DNA of 10,176 bases from Acetobacteraceae bacterium (GTDB taxonomy: Bacteria > Pseudomonadota > Alphaproteobacteria > Acetobacterales > Acetobacteraceae). The stretch lies in contig JADYYZ010000346.1 in NCBI GenBank assembly GCA_020853405.1, positions 1-10,176 of the forward strand, in the 5' to 3' direction. The position numbers and the translations under genes were made by a program. Shown in pieces: positions 1 through 6,456 of the stretch. Below the pieces are notes generated by a model. It saw only the letters and a list, made by a program, of their open reading frames with translations, was not told the DNA's origin and made no database searches. How positions within the stretch are numbered: the first letter of the stretch is position 1; each line of letters begins with the position of its first letter.

Positions 1-46
1 ACTGAAAATCGCAGTGTCGGTGGTTCGATTCCGCCCCTGGGCACCA
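1..46 (+). tRNA. tRNA-Phe (GAA), 3' part only
   Basis: The window opens inside the anticodon stem. The seven-base anticodon loop CTGAAAA lies at 2-8, with anticodon GAA at 4-6 reading phenylalanine codons. It is followed by the 3' strand of the anticodon stem, the variable loop, a T arm (GGTGG, TTCGATT, CCGCC, with one G-U pair), the 3' acceptor strand CCTGGGC, discriminator A43 and a genome-encoded CCA at 44-46. The 5' half lies outside the window. The gene borders accessory DNA that contains a decayed restriction-type helicase, which fits use of its 3' end as an integration target, although no duplicated copy of the end is visible here. Confidence 0.95.
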
Positions 47-99
47 TTCCCGCGCCTGACCCGACCCGAAACATGCGGCCCGCCGCCCGTGCGGCGAGC

Positions 100-420
100 C
101 AAGCGAGGCGCCGGCGATCGAGCGCACGAAGGGGAAACCTGTGTGCGCCCGATACGAGGGGGCGAGGAATCGATCCAGCTTCCGCGCGGGCGGGGGTGCC
201 TCCACCTTCTCGGAGACGTAGCGCGGCCCACCGCCTGTTCGCGCAACTGCTGCGACCGGACGGGCCGCAAGCCCGCCACGTGCGTGAGCGTGTTGGCGTC
301 CCACCCTTCCGTCAGCATGCCGGCCGGGACGATGCCCCGCACATCCCGCCCCAACGGCCTGCCTGCGCGCGGGCGGATCGTGCTGCGCTTCCCCTGGGGC
401 GGAGCCAGGCGATCGACGGG
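100..420 (-). pseudogene. remnant of a type III restriction (Res)/SF2 helicase subunit
   Basis: Reading the minus strand from about 357 to 220 gives a continuous peptide containing MLTEGWDANTLTHVAGLRP and then SQQLREQAVGRA. These match helicase motif V (T-E-G-W-D-A) and motif VI (Q-x-V-G-R-A) of type III restriction R subunits and their DEAD/DEAH relatives, where the family usually reads TEGWD-NTVTH..G.R.F.SQLLCEQVVGRALRR. The LR(R) expected after GRA is missing. The sensible reading instead continues one frame over, as RYVSEKV at about 218-198, so a frameshift or small deletion has occurred. Upstream of 420 the reading frame stays open but I recognise nothing, and no ATP-binding half is present. 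The gene is therefore truncated and dead. The outer limits given are approximate; the certain core is 220-357. Confidence 0.6.
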
Positions 421-533
421 CGCGCCGAGTTCGGCGCCGGGTCGCACCCGCTGGAGCGGCGCGCGGTGGAAACCTCGCGCGCTCGGCGAATGCGTTCTTA
501 AGTAGTTTCAATAGCATGGCGGGCAGCAGGGCC

Positions 534-592
534 GGATTTCGACAAATTCGCCTGGACCGACGACGCAGCGGATTCGGACAAATTCACCCTGG
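534..592. repeat. two tandemly placed imperfect repeats
   Basis: The first copy, at 534-555, begins GGATTTCGACAAATTC and ends in CCTGG. The second, at 570-592, begins GGATTCGGACAAATTC and also ends in CCTGG. They differ by small indels and are spaced about 36 bases start to start. Multiple short terminal repeats of this kind occur at the ends of some insertion sequences (the IS21 family is one example) and at recombinase binding sites. No transposase or integrase is adjacent, so the origin is unproven. Confidence 0.5.
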
Positions 593-649
593 CCGGCAGC
601 GCACGCCTCCAGTGATGACCGACTGATGCGGGGCGGCGCATGGCGGGCA

Positions 650-897
650 GCCGCACCCGAAGGCGGGTTCAAAGAACAACGTTCTATAGGAATATCATCC
701 ACAACCCTGGCGCGCAATGCCGGGGTTGCAGCCGGCCGCGGTGCGGGCCAGCCTGAGTGCCCCTGAACAGGCGGCAATTTTCGGACGGCGGCAGGCATGG
801 CGCGGGCACCCAGGCGGCAAGGCGGCAACGGCAACGGCGGTAGGCAGGCGCGGGCGGCGATCAGAAGGCGGCCGCGCCCGAAGGCGGATTCAAAGAG
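650..897. repeat. 27-base imperfect direct repeat pair
   Basis: Copies lie at 650-676 and 871-897 and agree at 24 of 27 positions by eye. The shared core is CCCGAAGGCGG followed by TTCAAAGA. The copies start 221 bases apart. Just after each copy the hexamer CAACGT recurs, at different spacing. The repeats may mark duplication of an insertion-element end or binding sites. Confidence 0.55.
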
Positions 898-952
898 CGA
901 GCAAGCAACGTGCCAGACGCAAGATGGTATGGCAAGACTTATTTCCTATAGA
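683..952. repeat. inverted repeat TCTATAGGAA bounding about 270 bases
   Basis: The left arm TCTATAGGAA is at 683-692 and its exact reverse complement TTCCTATAGA is at 943-952. The arms are AT-rich in GC-rich DNA. Six of the ten bases (CTATAG) are self-complementary, which raises the odds of chance. The geometry would suit a small non-autonomous (MITE-like) element, but no clear target-site duplication flanks the arms. Confidence 0.3.
702..728. other. stable hairpin
   Basis: A 10-base-pair stem, CAACCCTGGC at 702-711 with GCCGGGGTTG at 719-728 (one G-U pair when read on the plus strand), encloses the seven-base loop GCGCAAT. No T-tract follows on either strand, so this is not a typical intrinsic terminator. 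It lies about 270 bases beyond the kinase stop codon and could stabilise a transcript end. Confidence 0.45.
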
Positions 953-957
953 TGATT

Positions 958-971
958 CGCGACCGGTCGCG
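958..971. other. 14-base perfect palindrome after the kinase gene
   Basis: CGCGACCGGTCGCG is a perfect palindrome located 22 bases past the kinase stop codon in the direction of transcription. As RNA it could fold into a short CGCGA/TCGCG stem with a CCGG loop. No U-tract follows on the minus strand, so any terminator role would be weak. A protein-binding dyad is the alternative. Confidence 0.35.
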
Positions 972-993
972 CCCGCACACGCGCCACTTCGCG

Positions 994-2643
994 TCACCGC
1001 CGAAACAGCCACAGCACTGCCGCCACCGCCGCGATGGTTGCAACCAATTTCGCGGCGCAGGACCAAGGCGAGCCGCCGGCCTGGGCGGACTGCGGAGCCG
1101 ACGGGGCCTGTTGCCGAGTGCTCGGAGCGCGCGCGACAGGCGCCGGTTGGCGTGAACCTGGCTGCCCCCATGGCGATGCGGGTGCGGGCCTGGTAACCGC
1201 TCCCGCTGGCGGCCGCATCCAGTCCGGTAGCGGCGGCTGCTGGGCCGGCCGTCCCGGAGCGGCCGGGGCGGACTTGGGAGGAGTCGCGCGCGGCGGCGAC
1301 GCTGACGGTGGTGGCGCGGGGCGCGGCGGCGGGGCCACAGGCGCAGGCGCGCTGCGGCCGAGGCGAAACTGGGCCTCGTCCTTGCCGGAAAGGAATGTGA
1401 TGTCCGCGACCTCCTGGATTGCGACCTGGATCGTTTCGTAGTCGCCCACCCGGTGCGATCGCAGGATGCCGATCGCGCTGATCCAAGGCTTCCCTGAGAA
1501 GCGGTTCGCCGCTGGCCATGCCGCGAATACGTCAAGCGGCACAACTACTGTTGGCGTGTGGTGATAGCGCGTGCCGAACCGCAGCAGCACGATTCCCAGG
1601 TGAGGTTCCGATCTCACCTGCAGCACCTGCCCGACCAACTCAATCGGCTTGCCGAGGAAAGCGCGAGCGGTAGCATAGCGCATGCCATCGACCACATCGA
1701 GCTGCGAGACATAGCGCTGCGGCTGGGCCGGCCCTCTTGCCGGGGCGACGACGGTTGGTCCGCTTGCGGTCTGGAACTCGGCCAGCGTTGGCATATCGAC
1801 GACACGCCGCCCGCACATGCCGCGAAACAGGGCGACACGATCACGCAAGTCGGCCAGGCGCGCGATCTCGCCCAGCGCCACCGATCGCGCCGGGTCGAGG
1901 AAGTCGTTGCGCGACAGCAGCAGGTTCTCGCCGGTGTGGAACCTGTCCCAGAGATCGGGTGCGCGCTGCAGGGCCTTGAGGCCGAGATCCAGGACCGCGA
2001 GCGGAAAGCGGTCCATGCGGGGGCCATAATCGGTGGCGGTGCGGCTGGGCGGCTGGAAATTGGGATGGCCGGCGTCAGCCGTCGTCAGGTGCCGCAGCGC
2101 GGGAACGAACATCGCGTCGTAGTCCACGAGTTTCAGCGTGCCGTCGTGCGCCACCATCAGGTTGCGGTGCTGGATGTCACCATGCGCAAATCCGTGTGCC
2201 TCCGTCCCGGCGGCGAATTCGGCAATCTGCCGGCGCAGTCGGCCGATCGCCGCCTTGTCGTGCCGACAACGCTGCACGAAGCCGAGCAGGGTTTCGCCCT
2301 CCACCCAGGCCATCCGCACCACGGGATGGACGGTCCCTGCGATGCGCACGCCCTTAGCCAGGAACTCGAATGCGACGAAGTACGTGGAGTTCAGTGCCTT
2401 CAGGAACCGGCCCGTCTCGCGATAGCGCTCCAGCAGGTCGGGAATGTCCCGATGAAAGCAGCGAACCGCGATGTCGCCGGCGCGCGTGCCGAACCGGTAG
2501 GTATAGGCGAAACCGCCGGAAACCACGTTCGGCAGGCCGAGGCCATCCGTTTTCACTGTCCCGCCCCGGATGATGGGATCGAGGAAGAAAACAGCAGGAT
2601 TCTGCACGGCCTCGTTGTAGTGCTCCGCGCCCGGATACTTCAC
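994..2643 (-). CDS. TerY-P-type protein kinase with OB-like domain and C-terminal membrane anchor
   Basis: Predicted serine/threonine-kinase-like protein of 549 residues. The chosen start is GTG at 2643, whose last two bases form the TGA stop of the phosphatase gene (GTGA overlap, implying translational coupling). The frame is open further upstream, but only as a shadow of PP2C. The kinase domain occupies about 1-290: glycine-rich loop VVSGGFA (40-46), AVRCF (59-63) with Arg61 where the usual VAIK lysine lies, catalytic loop HGDIQHRN (154-161, HGD in place of HRD, Asp and Asn kept), and DYD (174-176) in place of DFG. A beta-rich region at 332-428 resembles an OB fold. Residues 431-527 are rich in Pro and Ala. 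A hydrophobic helix at about 528-546 ending in FRR suggests tail anchoring in the inner membrane. It may phosphorylate the VWA protein or an unknown effector. The unusual motifs leave open altered or lost catalysis. Confidence 0.8.
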   Translation of the reverse strand: MKYPGAEHYNEAVQNPAVFFLDPIIRGGTVKTDGLGLPNVVSGGFAYTYRFGTRAGDIAVRCFHRDIPDLLERYRETGRFLKALNSTYFVAFEFLAKGVRIAGTVHPVVRMAWVEGETLLGFVQRCRHDKAAIGRLRRQIAEFAAGTEAHGFAHGDIQHRNLMVAHDGTLKLVDYDAMFVPALRHLTTADAGHPNFQPPSRTATDYGPRMDRFPLAVLDLGLKALQRAPDLWDRFHTGENLLLSRNDFLDPARSVALGEIARLADLRDRVALFRGMCGRRVVDMPTLAEFQTASGPTVVAPARGPAQPQRYVSQLDVVDGMRYATARAFLGKPIELVGQVLQVRSEPHLGIVLLRFGTRYHHTPTVVVPLDVFAAWPAANRFSGKPWISAIGILRSHRVGDYETIQVAIQEVADITFLSGKDEAQFRLGRSAPAPVAPPPRPAPPPSASPPRATPPKSAPAAPGRPAQQPPLPDWMRPPAGAVTRPAPASPWGQPGSRQPAPVARAPSTRQQAPSAPQSAQAGGSPWSCAAKLVATIAAVAAVLWLFRR

Positions 2644-3356
2644 AGCGTCACCGCAAGCATCGCGCAGTCGTCGTAGCGCACGCGCCGCTCGGCGATTGCA
2701 CGGGCGCACCAGTCGCGAAAAGCCGGTGCGCCGGCGATACCCTCGAGCTCGGAAATCCTCGCCAGCGATTCGTCTTCGCGCGCGACGATCCAGGCGGCCA
2801 GGGCATCGGTCACGGCGAGCAGGCGGGTACCTTGCCATCCGCCTTCCGGCCGCGGGATGATGGTGCGTGCTGCGTCGAAGGCCGCATCGTCATCGGCGAA
2901 GGCGCCGATCCCGGGCGCGCTGCACAGCAGCGTAGGTCGGGCGGCAAATTCCGTAGGCGACAGGGCGGGTTCCATCCGGACCGGCGCATCCGGCGCGACG
3001 ACGAACAGGACTGAATCGCCGATCGCATGCACGACGATCCGCTCCTCGCCGATCGAGACGCCCAGGAAGGTCGCGAACGATCCGCGCTCGAACGCAAGCA
3101 CGCCCAGCCAGTCCGCGTCTGCCGGTCTGCGCCTATCCGCGTAGCAGTGGCGCACGCGCGCGAGCCAGTCGCTGCGCAAGTCGTTGTCGAGCAGGTATTG
3201 CCGCGCCAGGGCGAACGCCCAGCCGCCCCCGTCGTACGAGGTCGAAGCGCCATCGCAGACTGCAAACCGCTGCTGGCCCGGGCGCCTAAGGATCACATCG
3301 TCGCATCGCCGCCCCGGTTCCTTGCCGCGCAGGAAGCGACGCCACGATCTCGTCAC
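2640..3356 (-). CDS. compact PP2C-family protein phosphatase
   Basis: Predicted metal-dependent Ser/Thr phosphatase of 238 residues, middle gene of the triad, expected to reverse the action of the neighbouring kinase. From the GTG start at 3356, PP2C landmarks are CDD (18-20, at the place of the N-terminal Asp motif), AVCDGAS with the metal-binding Asp35-Gly36, IGDS (112-115), VTDAL with Asp184, and YDDCA near the C terminus (Asp229/Asp230, the usual DN motif). At about 240 residues it is a minimal catalytic domain with no membrane segment. The start is uncertain: no ATG is near and no clear ribosome binding site precedes 3356, 25 bases past the VWA stop. An in-frame GTG at 3410, overlapping the VWA gene, is the alternative. 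The 3' end overlaps the kinase start by four bases. Confidence 0.82.
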   Translation of the reverse strand: MTRSWRRFLRGKEPGRRCDDVILRRPGQQRFAVCDGASTSYDGGGWAFALARQYLLDNDLRSDWLARVRHCYADRRRPADADWLGVLAFERGSFATFLGVSIGEERIVVHAIGDSVLFVVAPDAPVRMEPALSPTEFAARPTLLCSAPGIGAFADDDAAFDAARTIIPRPEGGWQGTRLLAVTDALAAWIVAREDESLARISELEGIAGAPAFRDWCARAIAERRVRYDDCAMLAVTL

Positions 3357-3381
3357 TGTCGCGACGCAGCCCGGCTGTCGA

Positions 3382-4248
3382 TCAGGCGCCTGGTCCCGGG
3401 AGCGCCACACGCTGGTAGAGCGGCCGAGTGCCGATATCCAGGAAGGTCGGGATGTCCTCGATCTGCCCGTTGAACACGTAGGCGCGGCTGCCGGCCGGCA
3501 GGGCAAGGCTGTGGCCGCTCGCCATCTCGCGCATTACCGTGGGCAACAGGCTGCTGGCGCGGAACATCAGGCGCGCATAAGCGTCGGGCAGCCCGGCCTC
3601 CGATGCCGGGTAGCGGATGGTGCGCGCATCGCCCGATGTGACATGCAATGTCATAAGCACGACATTTCCGTCGTCGGTCGCAAGCGAGGCGACGGATGCC
3701 GCCGCCTTCTCGACATCTGTTTCATCGCCGTCCGTGGCTTCACCATCCGTGACATGCAGGACGACGGGCGGGAACGATCGGCGATGACTGCCGCACCAGC
3801 CGGCCAGCAGGTCATGCGCGGTTGCCAGCGAGGCGCACATCGGCGTGCCGCCAGATGCCTGCGGATCGAACCAGACCGGAAATTTGACCTCGGTCTCCAC
3901 CACGCCGCCGGCGCCGTCCGACTGCTTCTTGCGCCGCGTTTCGACGCGCAGCGGATTGTTGGCAACGGCGCTGATCGGGCTGAGATACGCCCCGGCAAGC
4001 GCGCCACCGAGCCCCGACTGTACGCCTTCGCCGGAGTACGCCAGGACCCCGATATCGAAATAATCGAGCACGCCCTCCGGTTTGCGGCACGAAATGGCGA
4101 TCTGCATCAGTGTGCGGTTCAGCGCGTCCGCGACAAATCGGGCCTTGGTGATGCCCGCCTCCAGGTCGTCCATCATCGATCCGGACTGATCGACAAGGAA
4201 CAGAAAGCAGCCGGGCGACGCCCTGCTGATCTCGGCCGAATACGCCAT
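3382..4248 (-). CDS. TerY-like von Willebrand factor A (VWA) domain protein
   Basis: Predicted cytosolic VWA protein of 288 residues, first gene of the triad proper. The metal-ion-dependent adhesion site looks complete: DQSGS (Asp20, Ser22, Ser24) after a hydrophobic strand, Thr135 in SGGTPM, and Asp168 in HVTDGE. This supports divalent-metal-dependent binding to a partner, as in TerY proteins, which are thought to be adaptors or substrates in the phosphorylation triad. No signal peptide or membrane helix is seen. ATG at 4248 is preferred over the in-frame GTG at 4254, because GGAGG sits six bases before the ATG but abuts the GTG. The PP2C gene starts about 25 bases after the stop. The 80 bases upstream contain a TTGATC hexamer (4310-4305) but no convincing -10 box, so co-transcription with the helicase is possible. 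Confidence 0.85.
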   Translation of the reverse strand: MAYSAEISRASPGCFLFLVDQSGSMMDDLEAGITKARFVADALNRTLMQIAISCRKPEGVLDYFDIGVLAYSGEGVQSGLGGALAGAYLSPISAVANNPLRVETRRKKQSDGAGGVVETEVKFPVWFDPQASGGTPMCASLATAHDLLAGWCGSHRRSFPPVVLHVTDGEATDGDETDVEKAAASVASLATDDGNVVLMTLHVTSGDARTIRYPASEAGLPDAYARLMFRASSLLPTVMREMASGHSLALPAGSRAYVFNGQIEDIPTFLDIGTRPLYQRVALPGPGA

Positions 4249-4254
4249 GGTCAC

Positions 4255-4259
4255 CCTCC
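4255..4259 (-). promoter_or_regulatory. ribosome binding site of the VWA gene
   Basis: GGAGG on the minus strand, six bases before the ATG at 4248. It touches the upstream GTG at 4254, which is therefore an unlikely start. This is the clearest Shine-Dalgarno sequence in the triad and suggests VWA translation begins independently. Confidence 0.7.
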
Positions 4260-4328
4260 AACTCGATCACTGCCCAAGAGAGATTGAGGCTCCGATACGG
4301 CTATGATCAAATGTTGTTGAGCGTCAGG

Positions 4329-5921
4329 CTACGCATACCATGGCGCATCGCGCGAAGGAGGCTGCAGCCTCAGCTGGTGCGCCAGCGGTGCAGGCAGGAT
4401 CAGGGTTCGCCTGGCGCGCGTGACCGCGACGTACAGCACATTCCATTCCTCCAGCGCCGAGGTCACGGCCTCGGCTCGGCCGCTGCGCAAGGCCGCCGCA
4501 TGGCGCTCCCGCATTTTCTGAAGATCGGGGAAGTCGTCGTGCAGCTGCACGGCATCCCACTCGCGGCCCTTCGCCTTGTGCACCGTGGAGAGGACCAGGT
4601 CGGCCGCCGACTCGCTGGCGACATGTGCGCGCTCCAGCAGCGGCAGGCCCGCCGCCAGTCCCTTCTCGATCACTTCGACCAGCAGGGATAGTGTGGCATC
4701 CAGCCGCATCGCCGCCTCGTCCTTGAGGTCCGCCCAGCTGGTGAAGCGTCGGAACCGGTCATCGGTGATGTCGCGCCTACGCCCCTCATGCAGCGCCTGG
4801 GCGCTGCGCAGTTCGCCGGCCAGCTCATCCAGTCCGCCGACGATATGCGCGGATTTTCCTGACTGCGCCGCCCCCATCGCCATCCGGAACACCCCGGCAT
4901 TGCCGCGGCACAGCACCGCATCGGGTTTGCCGGCGGTGACCACCCTCGATGACCCTCCGGCGCCCACCAGCGGAACCGGCAGGCGCTCTCCTGGCTTGCT
5001 GTGCACGATGTGCATCGCCACCTCGGCAATGGCCGGGCCGAACCTGAAGCTTTGCGATAGATAGGTCTCGCGCCCATCCAGCAGGGCAAGCGCATTCTCC
5101 GCGCCGCGCCACGCATAGATCTGCTGACGCGGATCGCCGACCGCGATCACCCGTGCGCCGCTGCGCACGGCGATCGAGCGCATCACGGGCGAAAGGTCCT
5201 GCGCCTCGTCCAGCAGGATGAAATCGTAGTGGCCCAGCTTGCGCCGGATCAGGGCGGGATCACGCTCGAAGGTCTTGAGATAGATGTCGTGGGGGATCAC
5301 CGCATCGCCGCCGCGCTGCTGTGAGGTCGCCAGTGCCTGAACGGCGCGCGGAACCTGGCGTTCCAGCATGCCCTGTATGGCGCGACGCTTCGCCATCCGT
5401 TCGAGGTGCTGGTCGCGCGCCTGGCCGGGCGGCGGCAGTTGAAGCGGCGGCAGGTACACGTGCTGATCAAGAACCTGCTCAAGGTGTTGCGGCTCGGGGG
5501 CCGGGCCGGCGGAATGGCAATAGGCCCGTACCGCGGCCGCACAAAGACGCGCCTGGGTCCGTCGGGTCACTCCATGGGCCGCGCGTGTATCCGGCCATCC
5601 GTCGTCGAGCAGCCCCTCGACGAGGCCGCCGTCGAGGTTGCCCACCCGCGCGCCGCGCAGGGCCAGCGCGTGGAAGGCGACCGCGTGAAGGGTCTTGCAG
5701 TCCACGAACGCCGGGAAGCGCGTGCTCGCGCTGGCCGCGATGGATTTGTTGAAGGATGCATAGAGGCCGCGTCCGCCCAGTGCCGATGCAATCATTTCCA
5801 GCGTGCTGGTTTTTCCGGCGCCGGCATAGGCGATGACCTTCAGCACCTGGCCCGGGCCAAGCCGGCGCGCGGCGGCGGTTGCGGCTTCCTGTTCTCCTGT
5901 CGGTCGGACAACTGGTGCCAT
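4329..5921 (-). CDS. UvrD/FBH1-like superfamily 1 DNA helicase
   Basis: Predicted ATP-dependent DNA helicase of 530 residues with the full set of SF1A motifs: Q-motif TGEQ (8-11), Walker A GAGKTS (34-39), motif Ia TLH (77-79), Walker B DEAQD (238-242), motif III GDPRQQIYAWRGA (262-274), QSFRFG (290-295), motif V STVHKAKGREWD (445-456), and motif VI LYVAVTRARR (496-505). ASFNKS after Walker A and the modest size resemble FBH1-type and small bacterial UvrD-like helicases, not full-length UvrD, Rep or RecB. No nuclease domain is visible. ATG at 5921 is chosen because GAGG stands eight bases upstream; ATG 5975 and TTG 5984 lack a ribosome binding site. It lies 80 bases upstream of the VWA gene on the same strand. 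Coupling to the triad is an inference from position; an independent repair helicase is the alternative. Confidence 0.85.
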   Translation of the reverse strand: MAPVVRPTGEQEAATAAARRLGPGQVLKVIAYAGAGKTSTLEMIASALGGRGLYASFNKSIAASASTRFPAFVDCKTLHAVAFHALALRGARVGNLDGGLVEGLLDDGWPDTRAAHGVTRRTQARLCAAAVRAYCHSAGPAPEPQHLEQVLDQHVYLPPLQLPPPGQARDQHLERMAKRRAIQGMLERQVPRAVQALATSQQRGGDAVIPHDIYLKTFERDPALIRRKLGHYDFILLDEAQDLSPVMRSIAVRSGARVIAVGDPRQQIYAWRGAENALALLDGRETYLSQSFRFGPAIAEVAMHIVHSKPGERLPVPLVGAGGSSRVVTAGKPDAVLCRGNAGVFRMAMGAAQSGKSAHIVGGLDELAGELRSAQALHEGRRRDITDDRFRRFTSWADLKDEAAMRLDATLSLLVEVIEKGLAAGLPLLERAHVASESAADLVLSTVHKAKGREWDAVQLHDDFPDLQKMRERHAAALRSGRAEAVTSALEEWNVLYVAVTRARRTLILPAPLAHQLRLQPPSRDAPWYA

Positions 5922-5925
5922 CGAA

Positions 5926-5933
5926 CCTGCCTC
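5926..5933 (-). promoter_or_regulatory. ribosome binding site of the helicase gene
   Basis: The minus strand reads GAGGCAGG, with GAGG eight bases and AGG four bases before the ATG at 5921. It decides this start over the in-frame ATG at 5975. Confidence 0.5.
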
Positions 5934-6456
5934 TTCGATAACCGGGCCGATTGGAGTGCCCGTCAGAATCTTCATCCAGAGCAACGTTTGCGGGCTTCAC
6001 TCCCAACTGCAATGGGGCGTTGAAGAACTTGGCCCTCCGCTTCCGGCCACGCGATCAATGTGTTCGGATCGCGGTCCACGATCCGCCCCGCGCCCGACGA
6101 TCGCCTCGGCTGCGCAATCAGGGCTGGCGCCGGGCCGCGATCCGCGCCATATGACCGCCCGGCGGGGCCGGAAAACCCCGCCACACCGCCGCGTTGCGCG
6201 GCGGGCCGACAGGATTTCTGGCCGCCCCCCCAGGGAAACGCGGCGTTTCCGGCCACATGGCCCCGCGGCGCCAGCCACGCCTTGCCGCGGCCCCCATGCC
6301 GCCCGAAGCGCCGGACCCCACGGGTGGTCCGGACCAGGGCTCTGCCGCCCGGCGCGCAGCACTTGTTGCAACCGCCCCCGTGCGCCGACGCGCCGGGGCC
6401 ACAGGCGTACCCGCAAGACCCACGCGGCACGCCCAGGGACAGAGACTCAAGGACCG
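5934..6456. other. divergent intergenic region and hairpin-rich pnp leader
   Basis: About 520 bases lie between the divergent helicase and pnp genes, very GC-rich, with no gene I can support. rpsO, the usual gene before pnp, is absent. Predicted hairpins by eye are: GGCGGGG 6161-6167 with CCCCGCC 6176-6182; CCGCCGCG 6186-6193 with CGCGGCGG 6197-6204; GGAAACG 6234-6240 with CGTTTCC 6244-6250; CCGGACC 6311-6317 with GGTCCGG 6326-6332. In enterobacteria a structured pnp leader is the target of RNase III and PNPase autoregulation. A similar role here is possible but unproven, and chance pairing is easy at this base composition. I found no clear promoter. Confidence 0.5.

Larger units (their letters stand above)
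421..993. other. non-coding stretch with repeat debris
   Basis: I see no convincing gene here on either strand; the open frames are the random kind expected in GC-rich DNA. The stretch holds a 13-base direct repeat GCATGGCGGGCAG (514-526 and 638-650), a pair of GACAAATTC-containing repeats (534-592), a 27-base imperfect direct repeat (650-676 and 871-897), a 10-base inverted repeat TCTATAGGAA (683-692, with its complement at 943-952), a hairpin (702-728) and a palindrome (958-971). Short AT-richer patches at about 665-700 and 900-957 stand out from the GC-rich surroundings. The simplest reading is the remains of insertion sequences or a small non-autonomous element between the dead helicase and the kinase gene. 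Confidence 0.55.
994..5921 (-). other. candidate TerY-P phospho-signalling/defence locus with helicase
   Basis: Four minus-strand genes run helicase, VWA, PP2C, kinase. The gaps are 80 bases, about 25 bases, and a 4-base overlap. A VWA protein, a PP2C phosphatase and a kinase in a compact row is the TerY-P triad defined by comparative genomics of Ter-linked stress and defence loci. The fourth gene, a UvrD/FBH1-like helicase, is not part of the basic triad as I know it. The block lies between a tRNA plus dead restriction helicase on one side and core pnp on the other, as an accessory island would. An antiviral or stress role is inferred from these associations, not shown by the sequence. Confidence 0.7.

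Noticed and set aside
14..505. Two plus-strand open frames just after the tRNA
   Set aside because: They begin inside or next to the tRNA and run opposite to the recognisable helicase remnant; no family resemblance.
678..686. GAAC/GTTC dyad in AGAACAACGTTCT as a LexA-type box
   Set aside because: The spacing of three bases fits neither the alphaproteobacterial direct-repeat box nor the Gram-positive inverted box, and no gene start is adjacent.
508..834. 108-codon minus-strand frame
   Set aside because: Its C-terminal part merely translates the GACAAATTC repeats; there is no start signal or domain.
1558..2676. 372-codon plus-strand frame across the kinase gene
   Set aside because: The minus strand there encodes clear kinase motifs, and this frame has no domain or ribosome binding site.
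994..5921. Tellurite-resistance (ter) operon
   Set aside because: Only the TerY-like VWA with PP2C and kinase is present; TerB, TerC, TerD, TerZ and TelA are absent from the window.
5833..6456. N-terminal extension of PNPase in the same frame
   Set aside because: It is open only because stops are rare at this GC content; the family's N terminus begins at MFNYFRKEL (6457), and the extension overlaps the helicase gene.
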